Assembly: GCF_018873765.1 (NCBI RefSeq) | Contig: NC_057922.1 | Location: forward strand, 66,674,755 to 66,738,754 | Reading direction: 5' to 3' | DNA length: 64,000 nucleotides | From: Telopea speciosissima | Lineage: Eukaryota; Streptophyta; Magnoliopsida; Proteales; Proteaceae | Shown here: piece after piece, positions 1-11,432 of the stretch | Layout: each line of letters begins with the position of its first letter | Position numbering within the stretch: position 1 is the first letter of the stretch | Position numbers and translations under genes: made by a program | The notes under the pieces: model-generated | The model's database searches: none | What the model was told of the DNA's origin: nothing | Seen by the model: the letters and a program-made list of their open reading frames with translations, nothing else

Positions 1-927
1 CTTACTCGACCTAATTATTCATAATCTCATCTTGAGCCCGCATTGCCAACATGCAGCCCTTGATGTGTGGGCCAACTTAGAACTCCCCCTTCTCAGTGTC
101 AATTTGGGAATCTGGGATCATCAGAGATTATTAGTCCAAACATTTTGAATAGTTTTTTTTTTTTTTTTTTTTTTGTGGTTCTTTTCTGAGTATACGATGA
201 GGTAAGTAGGTACAGAGTACAAAGATCAGTATATATCAATAAGTACTTTGTGACTTTCCTGACATGTATGTATGACTCTGTAATTCCTTGTGATGTAATG
301 AAATAGTTTGCTCAACTTAACCATTTTATTTTATTGCATTAGGGCTGACTGTGAAAGCATATTTGACCTAATATATGAATATCTAGTAAGGGCAAGAAAT
401 CACTGCCTAGTCTTGTGGCCCCTGCACTAGCATGGGGCAAATGACATCGCATACAGAGGCATCAATATGGATGGAATACTTTATTTCACAGGGGGTGGGG
501 TGGTAATTTGTGCTCTCTTGTGTCTAGGCACAGGTCTCACACAACCACACAACGTTCTTTTTCCCATTTAATTAAATGCAATAACAAGTTTAATAGGCAT
601 ATTCTAAAGTAGTTCTATAAGGGGAAAAAGATCTATGTGCCCAGACAAAGGAGCATGTGAAATTACTGCTCTGCCACCGTGAAATTAAAAATCTCATCCA
701 TGTTGATGCTCGCTCTCATTGGCCCACACAAGCCATACAGCCTGGCAGTGATTAATCTCTTGCCCTTCTCATTGTTACATAGGTTTAAAATGCACTGGAA
801 ATAAAATTGGGGGAAAAAGTACTCTTTCGGTATATAGTTACTTTTCCCAATCTCTTCTCTCTTATTAAATATAGTGGCTCTTTCTCCTTATAAAAATGCC
901 GTTTCGTTATCCACTATTTTTTTATAT
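1..927. other. Intergenic, no gene seen
   Basis: AT-rich DNA with a T run near 150-173. I found no open frame with recognisable protein similarity and no splice pattern on either strand. Part of 370-660 looks like degenerate stem-loop MITE sequence, but the arms are too diverged to set limits. Confidence 0.5.
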
Positions 928-1058
928 GGCAATTGTTCTCTGCCTGGGAGCGCAGGCTGCGCATAGACACATGGGTGACCATTCAGGGGGTGGGGTGGTC
1001 ATTTTGCCCATCCCCATATAGATGCATTCTGCGCCCCTGACACAGAGAACATTTGGCC
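928..1058. repeat. Short foldback MITE
   Basis: The left arm from 928 and the reverse complement of the right arm ending at 1058 both read as GGC, a few bases, then TGTTCTCTG followed by a GGGxGCGCAG block. The arms are about 30 bp with mismatches and enclose a GC-rich centre. No open frame is present. I could not identify a target-site duplication, so the class is not assigned. Confidence 0.5.
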
Positions 1059-1078
1059 TTTTTTTATAATAAAAGATA

Positions 1079-2232
1079 GGAAAAATTACACGACGACCCC
1101 CTGAGGTTTGCCCTAAATATAGTACAACCCTCTATGCTTCTAAAATATACACTTGGCACCTTTAAGTGGATGGTGTTAAGCATAAAATTTAAATGGCAAT
1201 TTTGCCCTTCAATTAAAATTGCTCCAAATCCCCCTCTTGGAGACCTTAACAGCCACAGGGAGGTTATGGGATCCGCAGTGGCGGCCTCAAGGGCTGACGT
1301 CGTCTTATATCAACACCTATAAGTGCTCTGCAAACTCCGACAACCCTCTAATGAGGATCCCATAGGTTAGAAAAGAGAAAATATACACCCACTGTTTTCC
1401 GATTTCATAAATCCAAAACCACAAAAACCAGTGGCCATAATGGTTACTGCTAGCCACGAAGATATTCAGCGATACCTCGGTTGAGTCCGACGGTGACCCT
1501 CTTGCGAGGATCCAACAGTCCAGAATCAATCCAATTTCAGATCTAAGTCCTCCATTGGTGGTGGTCCATAGGGACTTCGCCAGCCAAGATTTTGGAGCCT
1601 ACAACATCACTGGCCTTCAATGTCCTTCTGATTAAGGTCCTGAGGCCGGAACTCAAAACCATTGAACCCATTGTAATTTTTCCTTCTGCATCCTTCTGTC
1701 AGGTATTGGATTTGACGACAGAAGTGGCGGATTCGTAGAAGGGGACGACTCGTGTCGGTGAGCAAGTGTTCTGATAAAATAAAACTAGGGTGAGTTATGG
1801 TTTAGATTACGGAGTTACAGAGGAGTAAGGGTGGGTGAGGTTGTGGGAAAATGAAATAATAAAAATAAGGAGAGTGGGGGGGTTAAACCTCTATGGATGG
1901 GGTTGCAAAGGGGTGGGGGTAGGTGAGTTTGTAGGAGGAAGAGGAAGAAAAAGAAAAAGAAGAAAGATAGCAGAGACAAGTAACAGAGACGATAGTGTGA
2001 AGTTTGGGTTGCCCTATGGGCAAGATGGTAAACTCACATCCCAATAGGGGTATATTTGTCATTTTAAGGCATCAATGACTAACACGTCAACAACTAACGA
2101 GAATGCTCTAATGGAGTGGGGCTGAGTGTAACAAGTAACCTAAACTCAGGGGGTTCGAGTGTATATTTTAGAAACATAGGGGGTTGTACTATATTTAGGG
2201 CAAAACTCAAGGGGTCACTATGTAATTTTCCC
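1079..2232. mobile_element. Non-autonomous Mutator-like element (MULE)
   Basis: A 1154-bp element has inverted termini of about 75-80 bp: the start (GGAAAAATTACAC...) pairs with the reverse complement of the end, and both arms carry the block CCCTAAATATAGTACAACC. It is flanked by a perfect 9-bp direct repeat, TAAAAGATA, at 1070-1078 and 2233-2241. A 9-bp duplication with long inverted termini is the hallmark of Mutator-like elements. No transposase frame is visible, and the short open frames inside (1134-1322, 1835-2047) show no family features, so it would have to be moved in trans. Its terminal motif CCCCTGAGGTTTG also occurs in the element at 9797-11690. Confidence 0.88.
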
Positions 2233-2390
2233 TAAAAGATAAAATAAATTAAAGAGGGAGAACCATTTACAGAGTCTTCTTGTATTACAAAATGTTTCAC
2301 TATCCATTATTGGGTTGGTTGGTAAGATATCAATATAAGGGTGGAGGGTGTAGATTCCTTTCCCATAAAGATTACATCTAAAAAATAGAT

Positions 2391-2535
2391 GGGCAAGAGA
2401 TCTCTACTTGGTGATGTTTCCTACGCCCTCTCACAAGTCACCGTGAGATGACACCTCTGCCCCCTAGGTAGATACCCAGGCGTGCTCACCCATTGGAGGG
2501 CGTAGGAAACACCACCAAGTAGAGATCTTTTTCCC
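2391..2535. repeat. Foldback MITE 1 of a four-element cluster
   Basis: Two 40-bp arms (2391-2430 and 2496-2535) are nearly perfect inverted copies, each containing AGATCTCTACTTGGTG and TTTCCTACGCCCTC. The spacer is about 65 bp with no coding potential. The transcript would fold into a long hairpin. No clear target-site duplication was found. Confidence 0.75.
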
Positions 2536-2612
2536 AAAATTAAAATACCAAATAGGATATGAATTCAAGGTAGATTACATAATCATGATTAAAAAACTTT
2601 ACATTTTCTTTT

Positions 2613-2769
2613 GGGAAAAGTTTTCATATACGGTCGTGTAAACCGTGTATGTGAGAGGGTGGGGATTTTAACGCATTAATTAATGAGTGGGAATTTATGA
2701 TTTTTCCAACTCTTTGTGAGAAACCCTCTCACAAACACGACTTACACAGCCGTGTATGAAAACTTTCCC
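2613..2769. repeat. Foldback MITE 2 of a four-element cluster
   Basis: The arms start GGGAAAAGTTTTCATA on the left and end as its inverse on the right. They extend about 50 bp with scattered mismatches and share a GTGAGAGGGT core. T-rich TTTTCTTTT lies on both sides and could be a target duplication, but it is low-complexity sequence. Confidence 0.7.
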
Positions 2770-2850
2770 TTTTTCTTTTTAAAACTAATTTCGCTTTCTT
2801 TTCTTTTCCTTCCCTTCACTGCACAAAGTATGTATTGCTCTATTAATTAT

Positions 2851-3020
2851 TAGGGAAACAGTTTTCTGCACGGAAGTGTGGCCTATGCCAGCACTCCCAT
2901 GTGTCTATCTCTCTCCTTAAAATAAGGGGGCAGAGGTGTCTTTTCACATTGGGAAGAGAGAGATAGACTCATGGGAGTGCTGGCATAAGCCACACTCCCA
3001 AACATAGATCTTTTTTCCTA
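2851..3020. repeat. Foldback MITE 3 of a four-element cluster
   Basis: The arms are about 75 bp. Both contain TATGCCAGCACTCCCAT followed by GTCTATCTCTCTC in inverted orientation. TAATTATTA-like sequence lies at both ends and may be a target duplication overlapping the terminus. No coding potential. Confidence 0.75.
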
Positions 3021-3030
3021 ATTATTAACA

Positions 3031-3200
3031 AGAGAAAAGATTGGGTATGCTAGCGGTATACCATAATCTAGCACCTTATGTGTCTATCTCTCTCTTCCTC
3101 TCTTTGAAGGGCAAGGGAGTTATTTCAAAAGGAGAGGAGAGAGATAGACACATAAGGTGCTAGCTTACGATATACCGTTAAAATACCTAGCCTTTTCTCT
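3031..3200. repeat. Foldback MITE 4 of a four-element cluster
   Basis: It begins about 10 bp after the previous MITE. Arms of about 70 bp share CTAGCACCTTATGTGTCTAT and a CT-rich block, inverted at the right end. The GTGTCTATCTCTCTC segment is shared with MITE 3, so the two are probably related families. Confidence 0.72.
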
Positions 3201-3428
3201 TTTTTTATTTATATTTTTTTATGAATAAAAAATATAATCAATAAGCACAGAAAAGAACAACCTCCTCATGGGATGGGAGGACAGAATGAAGACAAAAGAA
3301 AAAAGAGAATTAAAAAGGGTGGCCATCATTCCCATCATCATCACAAATTCACAATTCCCTTTAGTTTTTCTTTTTTGCTTTTGGATTTATTCATTTTAAT
3401 TTCAGCTGTGGTTAATAAGTAGTAGTTA

Positions 3429-3477
3429 GTTCCGAGTTCCGAGTTCCGAGTTCCGAGTCCCGAGTCCTGAGTCCTGG
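3429..3477 (+). repeat. Heptamer tandem array (GTTCCGA)n
   Basis: About seven copies of a 7-bp unit, GTTCCGA, decay to GTCCTGA at the right. It lies about 430 bp upstream of the RBR gene start codon and is a minisatellite likely to vary in length. Confidence 0.85.
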
Positions 3478-3689
3478 CCCTGACTCCTGAGAGAGAAAGA
3501 TTCTAGGAAACAGAGAATGGATTGGCATAGTGGAACGAAAGAGAGATACGGGGTGGAGAAAATAAAGGATCTTAATCCAAAAGCAAAGATTGGGACGACT
3601 TTTTAGCTGCCTTGAAAACGAATAAATTGGTGATGTAAATCCAATAAAATTTGGGTATTTTAGAGAAATAAAGCCATTACCAAATCTCG

Positions 3690-3696
3690 TATAAAT
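3690..3696 (+). promoter_or_regulatory. Candidate TATA box for the RBR gene
   Basis: TATAAAT lies about 220 bp upstream of the start codon at 3912, which would give a leader of roughly 190 nt. This is a motif match only; the transcription start is not known. Confidence 0.25.
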
Positions 3697-3911
3697 TTTT
3701 TACAAATCCCAACAAACCAAATTAATTCAATACGGTGTAGTAGTAGTAACGAGTACGTATTCCCAAGAACGAAACTACGGGCTTTCTGTTTCCTTCTTTA
3801 CTAAGAAAGGGTTTTTTAGATTAAAAAAAAAAAATGGAGAAGGTGAGGAATTAAGGAAGCACTACTGAAACCAACCAGAAGGTAAAAAAGATCGGAAGCA
3901 GTGGAGCTTCA

Positions 3912-4921
3912 ATGGCGGATGTTGCATGCGTGGATGATTTTTATTTCTCGGCACTCGCAAATGAAGAAGAAGAAGAAGTAGAAGTAGAGATCTTTCCAAT
4001 CTCTGATGAGAAATATTCACAAGGGTTACAGTTTCAAGAGGTGTTGATGTCCTCGTTGGTCTCTTCCAACCTCTTGAAATCGTCGCCATCATCATCCAAC
4101 ATCGGTGTTGTTCGGATGAACCAATTTCAACAGACCAAGACTGAGATTAAGGTTAAGAAAGAAATCGGTGAATCTTCCCAGAGCGTCTGTGAGATATGTA
4201 TGGAGGCAAAACCGGTGGAAGAGATGTTCAGGAACATGACCACCTGCCGCCACTCCTACTGTGGGAACTGTATCGGAAAACATGTTGCTTCAAAGATCCA
4301 AGAAAACGCAAACCTGGTGAAGTGCCCCGATCTCAACTGTAAAACAGTGTTGGAGCCACATCACTGTCTCTCCGTCGTCCCTGATGAAGTCCTCGATCGC
4401 TGGTCAACCTCCATTTGCGATTCTCTGATACTTGGCTCTTCCAGGTTCTATTGTCCTTTTAAGGAATGTTCAGGAGTGATGCTAGTGGACGACGAAGGAG
4501 AAGTTATTAGGGCATCCGAGTGCCCCTATTGCCATAGATTGTTCTGCGCTCACTGCAAGGTTCCATGGCACTCTGAAATCCCTTGCGAGGAGTTCCAGAG
4601 GTTGGACAAAAACGACACTACCAGAGAAGATTTAATGGCTGTTGAACTCGCTAAGAAGCTCAGTTGGAAGAGATGCCCACAGTGCAATTTCTTTGTTGAG
4701 AAGAGAGATGGTTGTCTTCATATTACTTGCAGGTCTCTCTGTCACGCATGCCCTTAATTACTAGGGTTATATACAAACTAATTATTTATGTTTCTGTCTG
4801 AAATCACCTCCTCATTCCCCTGTTTTTGTGTGTTAATTTTGCTTGCAGGTGTGGGTTTCAATTCTGCTATCGATGCCGATCGACATGGACTGAAACTCAT
4901 GGTAGTTGCGAAGGACTGTGA
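3912..4921 (+). CDS. RBR-type (RING-IBR-RING2) E3 ubiquitin ligase, two exons
   Basis: Exon 1 is 3912-4732 and exon 2 is 4849-4921. The GT-AG intron splits an Arg codon, and the joined frame is 297 aa. RBR ligases take ubiquitin from an E2 onto a catalytic cysteine and then transfer it to substrate. RING1 has Cys93, 96, 112, His114, Cys117, 120, 138, 143. The IBR has Cys181, 186, 204, 207, 212, 215, His220, Cys225. RING2 has Cys255, 258, the predicted catalytic Cys268 (in GCLHITC), Cys273, 275, 280, 283, His291, Cys294. All metal ligands and the active cysteine are present, so it looks functional. The N-terminus has a Glu-rich run (residues 18-26) and no membrane segment, so it is probably cytosolic or nuclear. 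The length fits the short plant RNF144-like RBRs. Exon 2 supplies the end of RING2, so without splicing the protein would be inactive. The start is the first in-frame Met. Substrate unknown. Confidence 0.93.
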
Positions 4922-6063
4922 AGTCTGAAGGCATCAAGGTAATCGGCTGCTGCTGGTGGTGGTGGTGGTGGGTCATTAGAAGGCGATCGATCAACTCTCT
5001 TGTTGTGTGTGGATGTTTTGGGAGAGGAAGAAGGTGGTAGGAAACGATAAGTCCTTCATATATCATTATAATAATTGTCCATAATGTGTTACCATTAATG
5101 GAGCTCAAGACTGACTCCGCCCAAATGTTGATCGTATTGAATAGTTGAAATTGATTTTAATTCCACCCAAATTTTGTGCATATTGATAGTTATGAGTTAG
5201 AGTTCAACACTAGAACAGATCTCATAGTTCATTCATAGCTGCCGTTGGAATCCATTATGGTTATGCCGGCTTGGCTTGAAATACTGTAGAAATCTTATCT
5301 GAAAAATGATCTCTGTATGTGTGAAGATTTTTTTATTTTTTTGGATAAATGGGAGAAAGTGTGAACCCAGATGAGGATTGGTCTGTTCTTTCTTTCTGGA
5401 GTGTAGAACCCACTAAAGAGAAGAGAGAAATTTATCCTCCCACAGATTAATCACTATCAGACACCATAGTCCTTGGGATTTTTTTAATGGTCCTTCTAGG
5501 TGTCACTATTGCTAAGTACATGTGATAGAGGACCTCATAATAGGAATAGGAAATTGAAAACTTACCCAACAATATAGAAAAAAACAATTGCATAACTATA
5601 TTTTGGAGTAAGTTTGTTGACCATGGAATTCCATGGTCTGGAAGCAATAGACAACATAGTCGGAAATAAAATCATTACTCCCCAATAACTAACTCAAAGA
5701 GATGAGACTTAATTGGTGTGATAATAAAAAATTGGGAGCAGCAATCCAAGGCAAATCAGTGGTTGAGCACCTAGATCTGTCAAGTAACGCTGAAATTTTA
5801 TTGGCAGATAAACTTTAGGGTCTCCTACTCACATGTCAATTTTTACGTTAATTGGAATTGGTCACATGGCAATATACAAAACATTTAAAATTCCAAAACC
5901 AAACCAACGAAGGTTGATTGACATAAAACGAAGGGTATGCCATTAGATGGAAAGGTAAAATAGTTAAATTTGAAGCTGAAATTTAACACTCAACTAATTT
6001 AAGTTGTTTGATTATGCAATCGTTTGGTTGTTCAAGTATGCAAATGTGTTCCTTTTCCACCCT
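4922..6063. other. 3' flank of the RBR gene and intergenic DNA
   Basis: The first part is probably the RBR 3' untranslated region and holds a short TGG repeat near 4955-4972. The rest is AT-rich with no recognisable coding frame, tRNA or clear transposon ends. Confidence 0.45.
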
Positions 6064-7186
6064 AGATCCAAATTCTCATGCCTCATCATTTGGTTGTTCG
6101 AGTGTTTATCTGATTGGAAGAACAATGTACTTACTCGAACAGGTAGAACTGTTCTTACCAAATCGATTCTCAATTCCATTCCCACTTACCTCATGTCTTG
6201 TTTTCTCTTTCCTAAAAAAAATACGCAAACAATTAGATTCCATTCATGTGATCCGAAAAGACCCTTAGTCTAATATCTTGGTCATCCATCTGTACATCTA
6301 AATCTGATGGTGTACTTGGAGTAGGAAGTGTTATATACATAATAAAGCACTCCTTAAACTTGCTTGGCACTTGCTCACACAAACTGATTGTCTCTGGGTT
6401 TGGATCATTAAAGCCAAGTAAATTCATTCAAACTGCATCCTTGATAAGAATGTTGATTGAACTAATGACTCCTGGTTTTGGAACAGTTTAAAGGTAGCCT
6501 TAATGGACTTACAAAACCTCATTTTGTTGGAAGGATGGTGATAGCCATTCAATAAACATCTATACTGACCCTTGGTTGCCAAATCTCGCCAGTTTTTCGT
6601 ATTCTTCCATCGACTCCTGTGCACCCCCTCTATTGTAAAGTAGAAGATTTGTTGGTAAATAGGCACTAGAATTGTAATTTGATTTTCAATATTTTCCCAA
6701 ATGATATTGTTGAAACTATTGTCAATCTTCCACTTAGCATTAGCCCTCACCCAGACCAAGTGTTTTCACCAACAACCCCAGCAGGTATCCTAATAGCTAA
6801 AGTTGTTGCTTCCTTTTTAAATGGTAACTACCTGTTGCACCAGTCTGGTGATGATAAGAAGCTGGTATGGAAGGCCATTTGGAATCTCAATTTCCACCCC
6901 AAATTTAAACTCTTCCCTTGGTTGGGATACGAAATTAAAGAGAAGAGATATGAACAGATTCAGCAGAAATGGTACAGTGGCTTATGCAACCGGAGGACAA
7001 ACCTTGTCATGGGAGACTATTACCACTCTTTTATTTGCAATATATTTTAGAAGACTGAATTATGTTAGTATTAAGATGGTGGACAGATCACTCGGTAGCA
7101 TAGCCCACAATTTAGCTACTAACGCTACAAGTAGGAAGCTGAATGGATGTATTACAAGCAATGTTGGGTTTTCTTTTTTCTTTTAA
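6064..7186 (+). pseudogene. Decayed L1-type LINE, 3' half of ORF2
   Basis: Several frames carry fragments in the order expected for the region after reverse transcriptase in plant L1 elements. Near 6090-6270 is a WKNN..L..GR..L.KS.LNSIPTYLMSC segment. Near 6525-6600 is KDGDSHSINIYTDPWLPNL. Near 6690-6960 is a segment with PLSISPHPDQ and then WKAIWNLNFHPKFKLFPW, which resembles the zinc-binding zf-RVT region. Near 7080-7170 is an RNase H-like tail. Frames shift repeatedly and stops intervene, so nothing is functional. No poly(A) tail or target duplication was identified. The assignment rests on remembered family motifs. Confidence 0.72.
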
Positions 7187-7544
7187 TGAAAGGAAAATAA
7201 TTTGAATTACTTGAAACAATCCATCATACATAGTTCAGCAGAATTAAAAAGTCTTGCCTGCGTAGCTAGTCTATAAACAGGGAGAATTAAACTTCTAGGT
7301 TGTCTAATAATACTTACATTCCAAAAAGACTTAAATAGATATTGGATATCAAATAGCAGATAAAAGAGATCCCAAGGCCATGGATGCCTCTCCTGATCGG
7401 TCAATCTGTATTGTAGATTTGTTTCTTAAATGATAATCTACTTAACCAACAGTTTACATAGAAGCAGCAGATAACACAACCTCCCAGTGATTTTTTTTGC
7501 TCCATCTCATTATCAATCACATAAATCCAAGGCTGGCTTTTTCT

Positions 7545-7654
7545 ATGCATTCTCGGAACAGATTCTGGGTCTAGAACGAATTCTGATATCCGATTTTTTT
7601 TTATTTCTTGCTTTAGAATACATTCGAGACCCAAAATCTATTTCGAGAATGCAT
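7545..7654. repeat. 39-bp inverted repeat, hairpin-forming
   Basis: The arms at 7545-7583 and 7616-7654 are inverted copies with about 33 of 39 positions matching, separated by 32 bp. Each outer end is ATGCATTCTCG. It may be a MITE or a small-RNA precursor-like hairpin. No target duplication seen. Confidence 0.7.
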
Positions 7655-8223
7655 ATTAAACACTACCTTAACAGAAGTTCACGCCCCACCATTCCTCCAG
7701 TCACTCATCCTGCTAAGCTTAATCATCATAGTTCCATTTAAGAACTTAAATCTCATGCAGATTGCTCAATATGTGAAATGTACATTCCATTAAACGTGAG
7801 AGATTCTTTAAAGATTGATAATCTTAATCAGGTGATTGAATTCTTCTTAGATTGCAGATCATCACTTTCATCAGTTTAACATCAGTGAATGCTCTCTGAG
7901 ATCTTGGAATTCTGCTTCAATTTCCCTCACAAAGTTGCAGTCGATGAGTTCTAAAAAAATTTCTGTGCCCACAAAATTTATTTGCATTTTTTACTATCTG
8001 TTTGCTTTTGAATTTTTTCAAAATTTTATATTATAATTTAGTAATGGAAGAGGGTTCCCTCCGCTGCCGGTGTACTAATTCGGGCGACGGTGGATTCCCT
8101 TTCAAATCTTCAAATAGGGGAGTGGGGTTAGAACAATCGACTAGAGGGAGAAAAATAAATTATGAGAGGGGGGGGGGGGAAGGGACACTGGGATCTGGTC
8201 CTCCAGCGCTCGGAAACCACCCT

Positions 8224-8285
8224 AAAAACAGGGGGGGTTGTTGGTCATTTCCCACCTGTGAAATGACCAGCCCACCCCTGTTTTT
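8224..8285. repeat. Inverted repeat in a GC-rich block
   Basis: AAAAACAGGGG...TGGTCATTT on the left is inverted on the right around a 9-bp loop. Outer sequence (CTCCAGC, GGACACT) pairs partly further out, suggesting the core of a larger MITE at about 8175-8350. Confidence 0.5.
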
Positions 8286-8712
8286 GCTGTCGTTTAGCAG
8301 GGCTGGACACTCCAGCTCCCGCCACGGCTGGAGGAAATCCATTTCAAGCACACTGTACGTGTGCAGAACCTTTTACCTTATAGTAATTTTAGAATTTTTT
8401 GACAAATAATATTTTCTATTGCTTTTATGTAATCCCCTTGAAATATTTCCCCCAGAAGATAGAAACAGAGTCTCAATGAGTAGTATCCTTTTTACCTAAA
8501 AATAGCTCACAAGAGTCGGTCAGAAGTCACTCTAACCATTGGATAGGGAATAAATCCATCTCTGCCATCTGTAGTCATTTGATCATTATAAACCCTGAAG
8601 TAATAAGGGAAAAAGGCTCATGGTGGCAACTGCCAACTGCAACACAACTAATATCATCACCAAAGATTAGATATCAAACCTGTAAGAGTTGTGACAGATG
8701 CAGGCAATTTTA

Positions 8713-8810
8713 ATCATATGTATAAATCATGTATTAGAAAAAGATCAACCCGACCATTTTTCATCATATGTATAAATCATGTATTAGAAAAAGATCAACC
8801 CGACCATTCA
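8713..8810. repeat. Perfect 50-bp tandem duplication
   Basis: The unit starting ATCATATGTATAAATCATG at 8713 repeats at 8763 with no mismatch over about 46 bp. It is a recent local duplication or an assembly artefact. Confidence 0.9.
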
Positions 8811-9995
8811 ACAAGAATGGAATTAAAAGCAAAAATAAAAAAATAAAAACCACAGACTATTACATCCATCCTACAGATTTTCGAGGGGGGCTACATACTC
8901 TACAATGGCTTTTCTTCATATATTTGCACTCTTTAACACATGCCTTTCCTTTTTTTTCCCCATGGGGGTGTTGGGGAAGTGGGGAGCTTTTCTCCGTTTT
9001 CTTCCCTAAAAACCTGTGACAATCCAACAATGGGAGAAGAACAATAATACAACTGACCCCAGAACAGGTTGGGGTTCTCTTGTGCCTCAGAAAACAAAAA
9101 AATATATATAGAGAGAATGAAAGATAAAAGATTACACAGGCCTTGAAACTATTGACCCTAGGCAAATCCATTCGTAGTTTTCAGTGGTTTGCTCCTGAAA
9201 TTTGTAATGCTGCAGTGAGGACAAATGTACTCCAGGCCATCCGTTTTGGCATAGTCCTGCCATCACCACATAACTAATAATGAGATATACATGTCTATAT
9301 AGCTTAGTGCCATAATTTGAAGATAGTGAAAACCATGTAAACCAAGGGGTAGATCGAAAAATAATTGGGAAGTGGAATGGCTTTGGGCTGAAAATGGACA
9401 TAGCTTCAAACAGAATTGAATGGAAAAACAAAACAGGATCCATGTAGCCCGATTACATAAAATCAGAAAAGGCTTAGTTGTGAGTTGTAGCTGTTCAAAA
9501 CCAACCACCATTTGGCATGCATATGCGAACTTCAGTTCAGTTACTCAGCATAACCCTCTTTTTCTCTCTTGGGATGGAGGGGGCAGATGAACTATCCAAA
9601 ACAGAATCAGCAGCTCCTCGCACAGGAGGCTTCCCCTCCCCCCCCCAACACCCTTCCTTTTTCTCTTTTTTTCTTTAGTATCATTAATATCAAACCCAAT
9701 ACCCAGTAAGAGCACTCAAAAAGCGAACCTAAATCTACAAAGACAGAAACCTCAAGAATTTGCTTGCACAAAGAGTTAGGAACAATAATAAATAAAGGGT
9801 AATTTACACATACCACCCCTGAGGTTTGACGAAAGGATATTTTCACCCCCCAGTTTTGGAAAATTCTGCGTACCCCCCTGAGGTTTGCAAACGGTAACAA
9901 ATAAGCCCATTCCGTCAGTTCATGACTAACACTGTTAAAAATTAGACTTGAACTGATGGAATTGCCCTTACAAGAAAAAAAAAAAAAAAAAAAAC

Positions 9996-10045
9996 ACCTG
10001 CAACTCATCTTCCCCAATCGATTTTGGGGAAGATGAGTTGCAGGT
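9996..10045. repeat. Palindrome at the inner end of the left MULE terminal repeat
   Basis: CCTGCAACTCATCTTCCCCA is followed by a short ATCGATT-like centre and its exact inverse. Half-copies of the same motif recur at about 10113-10132 and 11172-11194. Confidence 0.85.
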
Positions 10046-10150
10046 ATGGAACAAACTACCAATACCCTCGCCGTCCACTGCTCGATTCAAGCAGAACTCG
10101 ATCAAGATTGTTGGGGAGGATGAGTTGCAGGTATCCTTGTAGGGAACACC

Positions 10151-10422
10151 ATGGAATCCAAGATCTCTGAGATATCTGTCTCAGACAGCTCTGAAATTCC
10201 AGATTTGCTGTCGCCTAGGACTGCTGCAACCGAAACCCTTTTCACCCCTTCAGCTCTCACCCCTTCACTACCTCTTCTCCTTCTTCTAAAACCTAATCAA
10301 ATTTCAGGGCAGACATCAAGAGCTTTCTTGATGGGTTCCGTTTCAAGGATAAGAAGAGTGTTACATTGCGATTGATGGCGCTTGCAGATAAGGTTTTCGA
10401 TGAATTACCTACAAGAATGTAA
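10151..10422 (+). other. Possible host gene fragment captured in the MULE
   Basis: An open frame starts at ATG 10151 with a Ser- and Leu-rich sequence. Near 10300 a TTTCAG that looks like a splice acceptor precedes a second frame, which runs to a TAA at 10420-10422 and encodes a charged segment containing FLDGFRFKDKK and ALADKVFDE. That looks more protein-like than the surrounding DNA. I do not recognise the family. If it is a captured exon, this is a Pack-MULE. The reading is uncertain. Confidence 0.3.
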
Positions 10423-11432
10423 AGCGGCAACTGTACTTTATCCTTTTTTTTGTTCTTCTGGTAAACTACATTATCCTATCAAAATTGTTTATTTTGGTGG
10501 AACTGTATATTAGGCTGTACAGAAGTAATGTGTTATTCATTCTTATTAATGGACAGTTATTGCATATTGAATTGGGGAGTCTGGGGTACTCTTTGGTTGC
10601 TTCCTTTCGCTCACTGAAACTGGAGAGTTCTCAAATTGATACCTTTTGCTGCTTCCCCTGCTCCAGGCGTTTTTCCTAGACACTAAATTCCTACCTTCGT
10701 CCTCATGCAATGCATAGAGTATTAATAGCTTCTTGAGTTCTCCCCTCAACGTCATCACAGCCAAAATCAAGGTCCTCCAACCCTATATATAAACTCAGAT
10801 CTGGAAACTATATATCTGAAGTTTAAGAAAATTTGAGATATTGGAGCAGGACTCTCCAATATATAGTTTCCAGATCTGAAATCCACCGGCAATGGAGGGC
10901 AAAGCTCCCAGGTGTCAATCCTCGGGTATCGTTTTCTTCCATTATTGACTACTGGAAGAGAATCAGAATAAAAAATCAAGAGTCCAGAATTTGTGATTGA
11001 TAGATAAAAATCAAACAAAAACCCAGAAAAGAAGAACAAATTAAAACCAAACAAAGAAGAGGTTGATAGTGTATCAGTTGATTCAACTAATCCATTACAG
11101 TTTCCATCCAATTTGATTGGTTTCAGGGTAGGTTTGCTTGAGGATTGAGATATGGGAGTTGCAGGTTTTTTTGGGGAAGATGAGTAGTTGCAGGTTTTTT
11201 TTTTTTTTTTTTGCAAGGGTACTTTCTAGAAGAAAAGTAGAAAGTGAGAAATGGAAACAATGAGGATTTAGAAGAAGAAGGAGAAGAGGTAGTAAATGGG
11301 TGAAGAGGGTTTTGATTGATGTGAGAAATGGTTCAGTGTTGATTGATGTTAGTGAGTGCGCAAAAGGGTTTTGATTTGGGATTTTTTCCCAATTTGAACC
11401 CTAAATTCCTTAAGGGTTGAAAGGGTTTTGAA

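Larger units (their letters stand above)
7187..9796. other. Intergenic DNA with small repeats
   Basis: No gene recognised on either strand. It contains the inverted repeats at 7545-7654 and 8224-8285 and the tandem duplication at 8713-8810, listed separately, plus a G run near 8168 and a C run near 9638. Open frames here (for example 8002-8409 and 9132-9443 on -) lack family motifs. Confidence 0.5.

Noticed and set aside
4833..5108. Open frame on the - strand over RBR exon 2
   Set aside because: It overlaps the spliced RBR exon on the other strand, and its His/Gln runs come from a TGG repeat in the 3' UTR.
9607..10062. 151-codon open frame on -
   Set aside because: It runs across the MULE boundary at 9797 and through a poly-A tract, so it is a chance frame.
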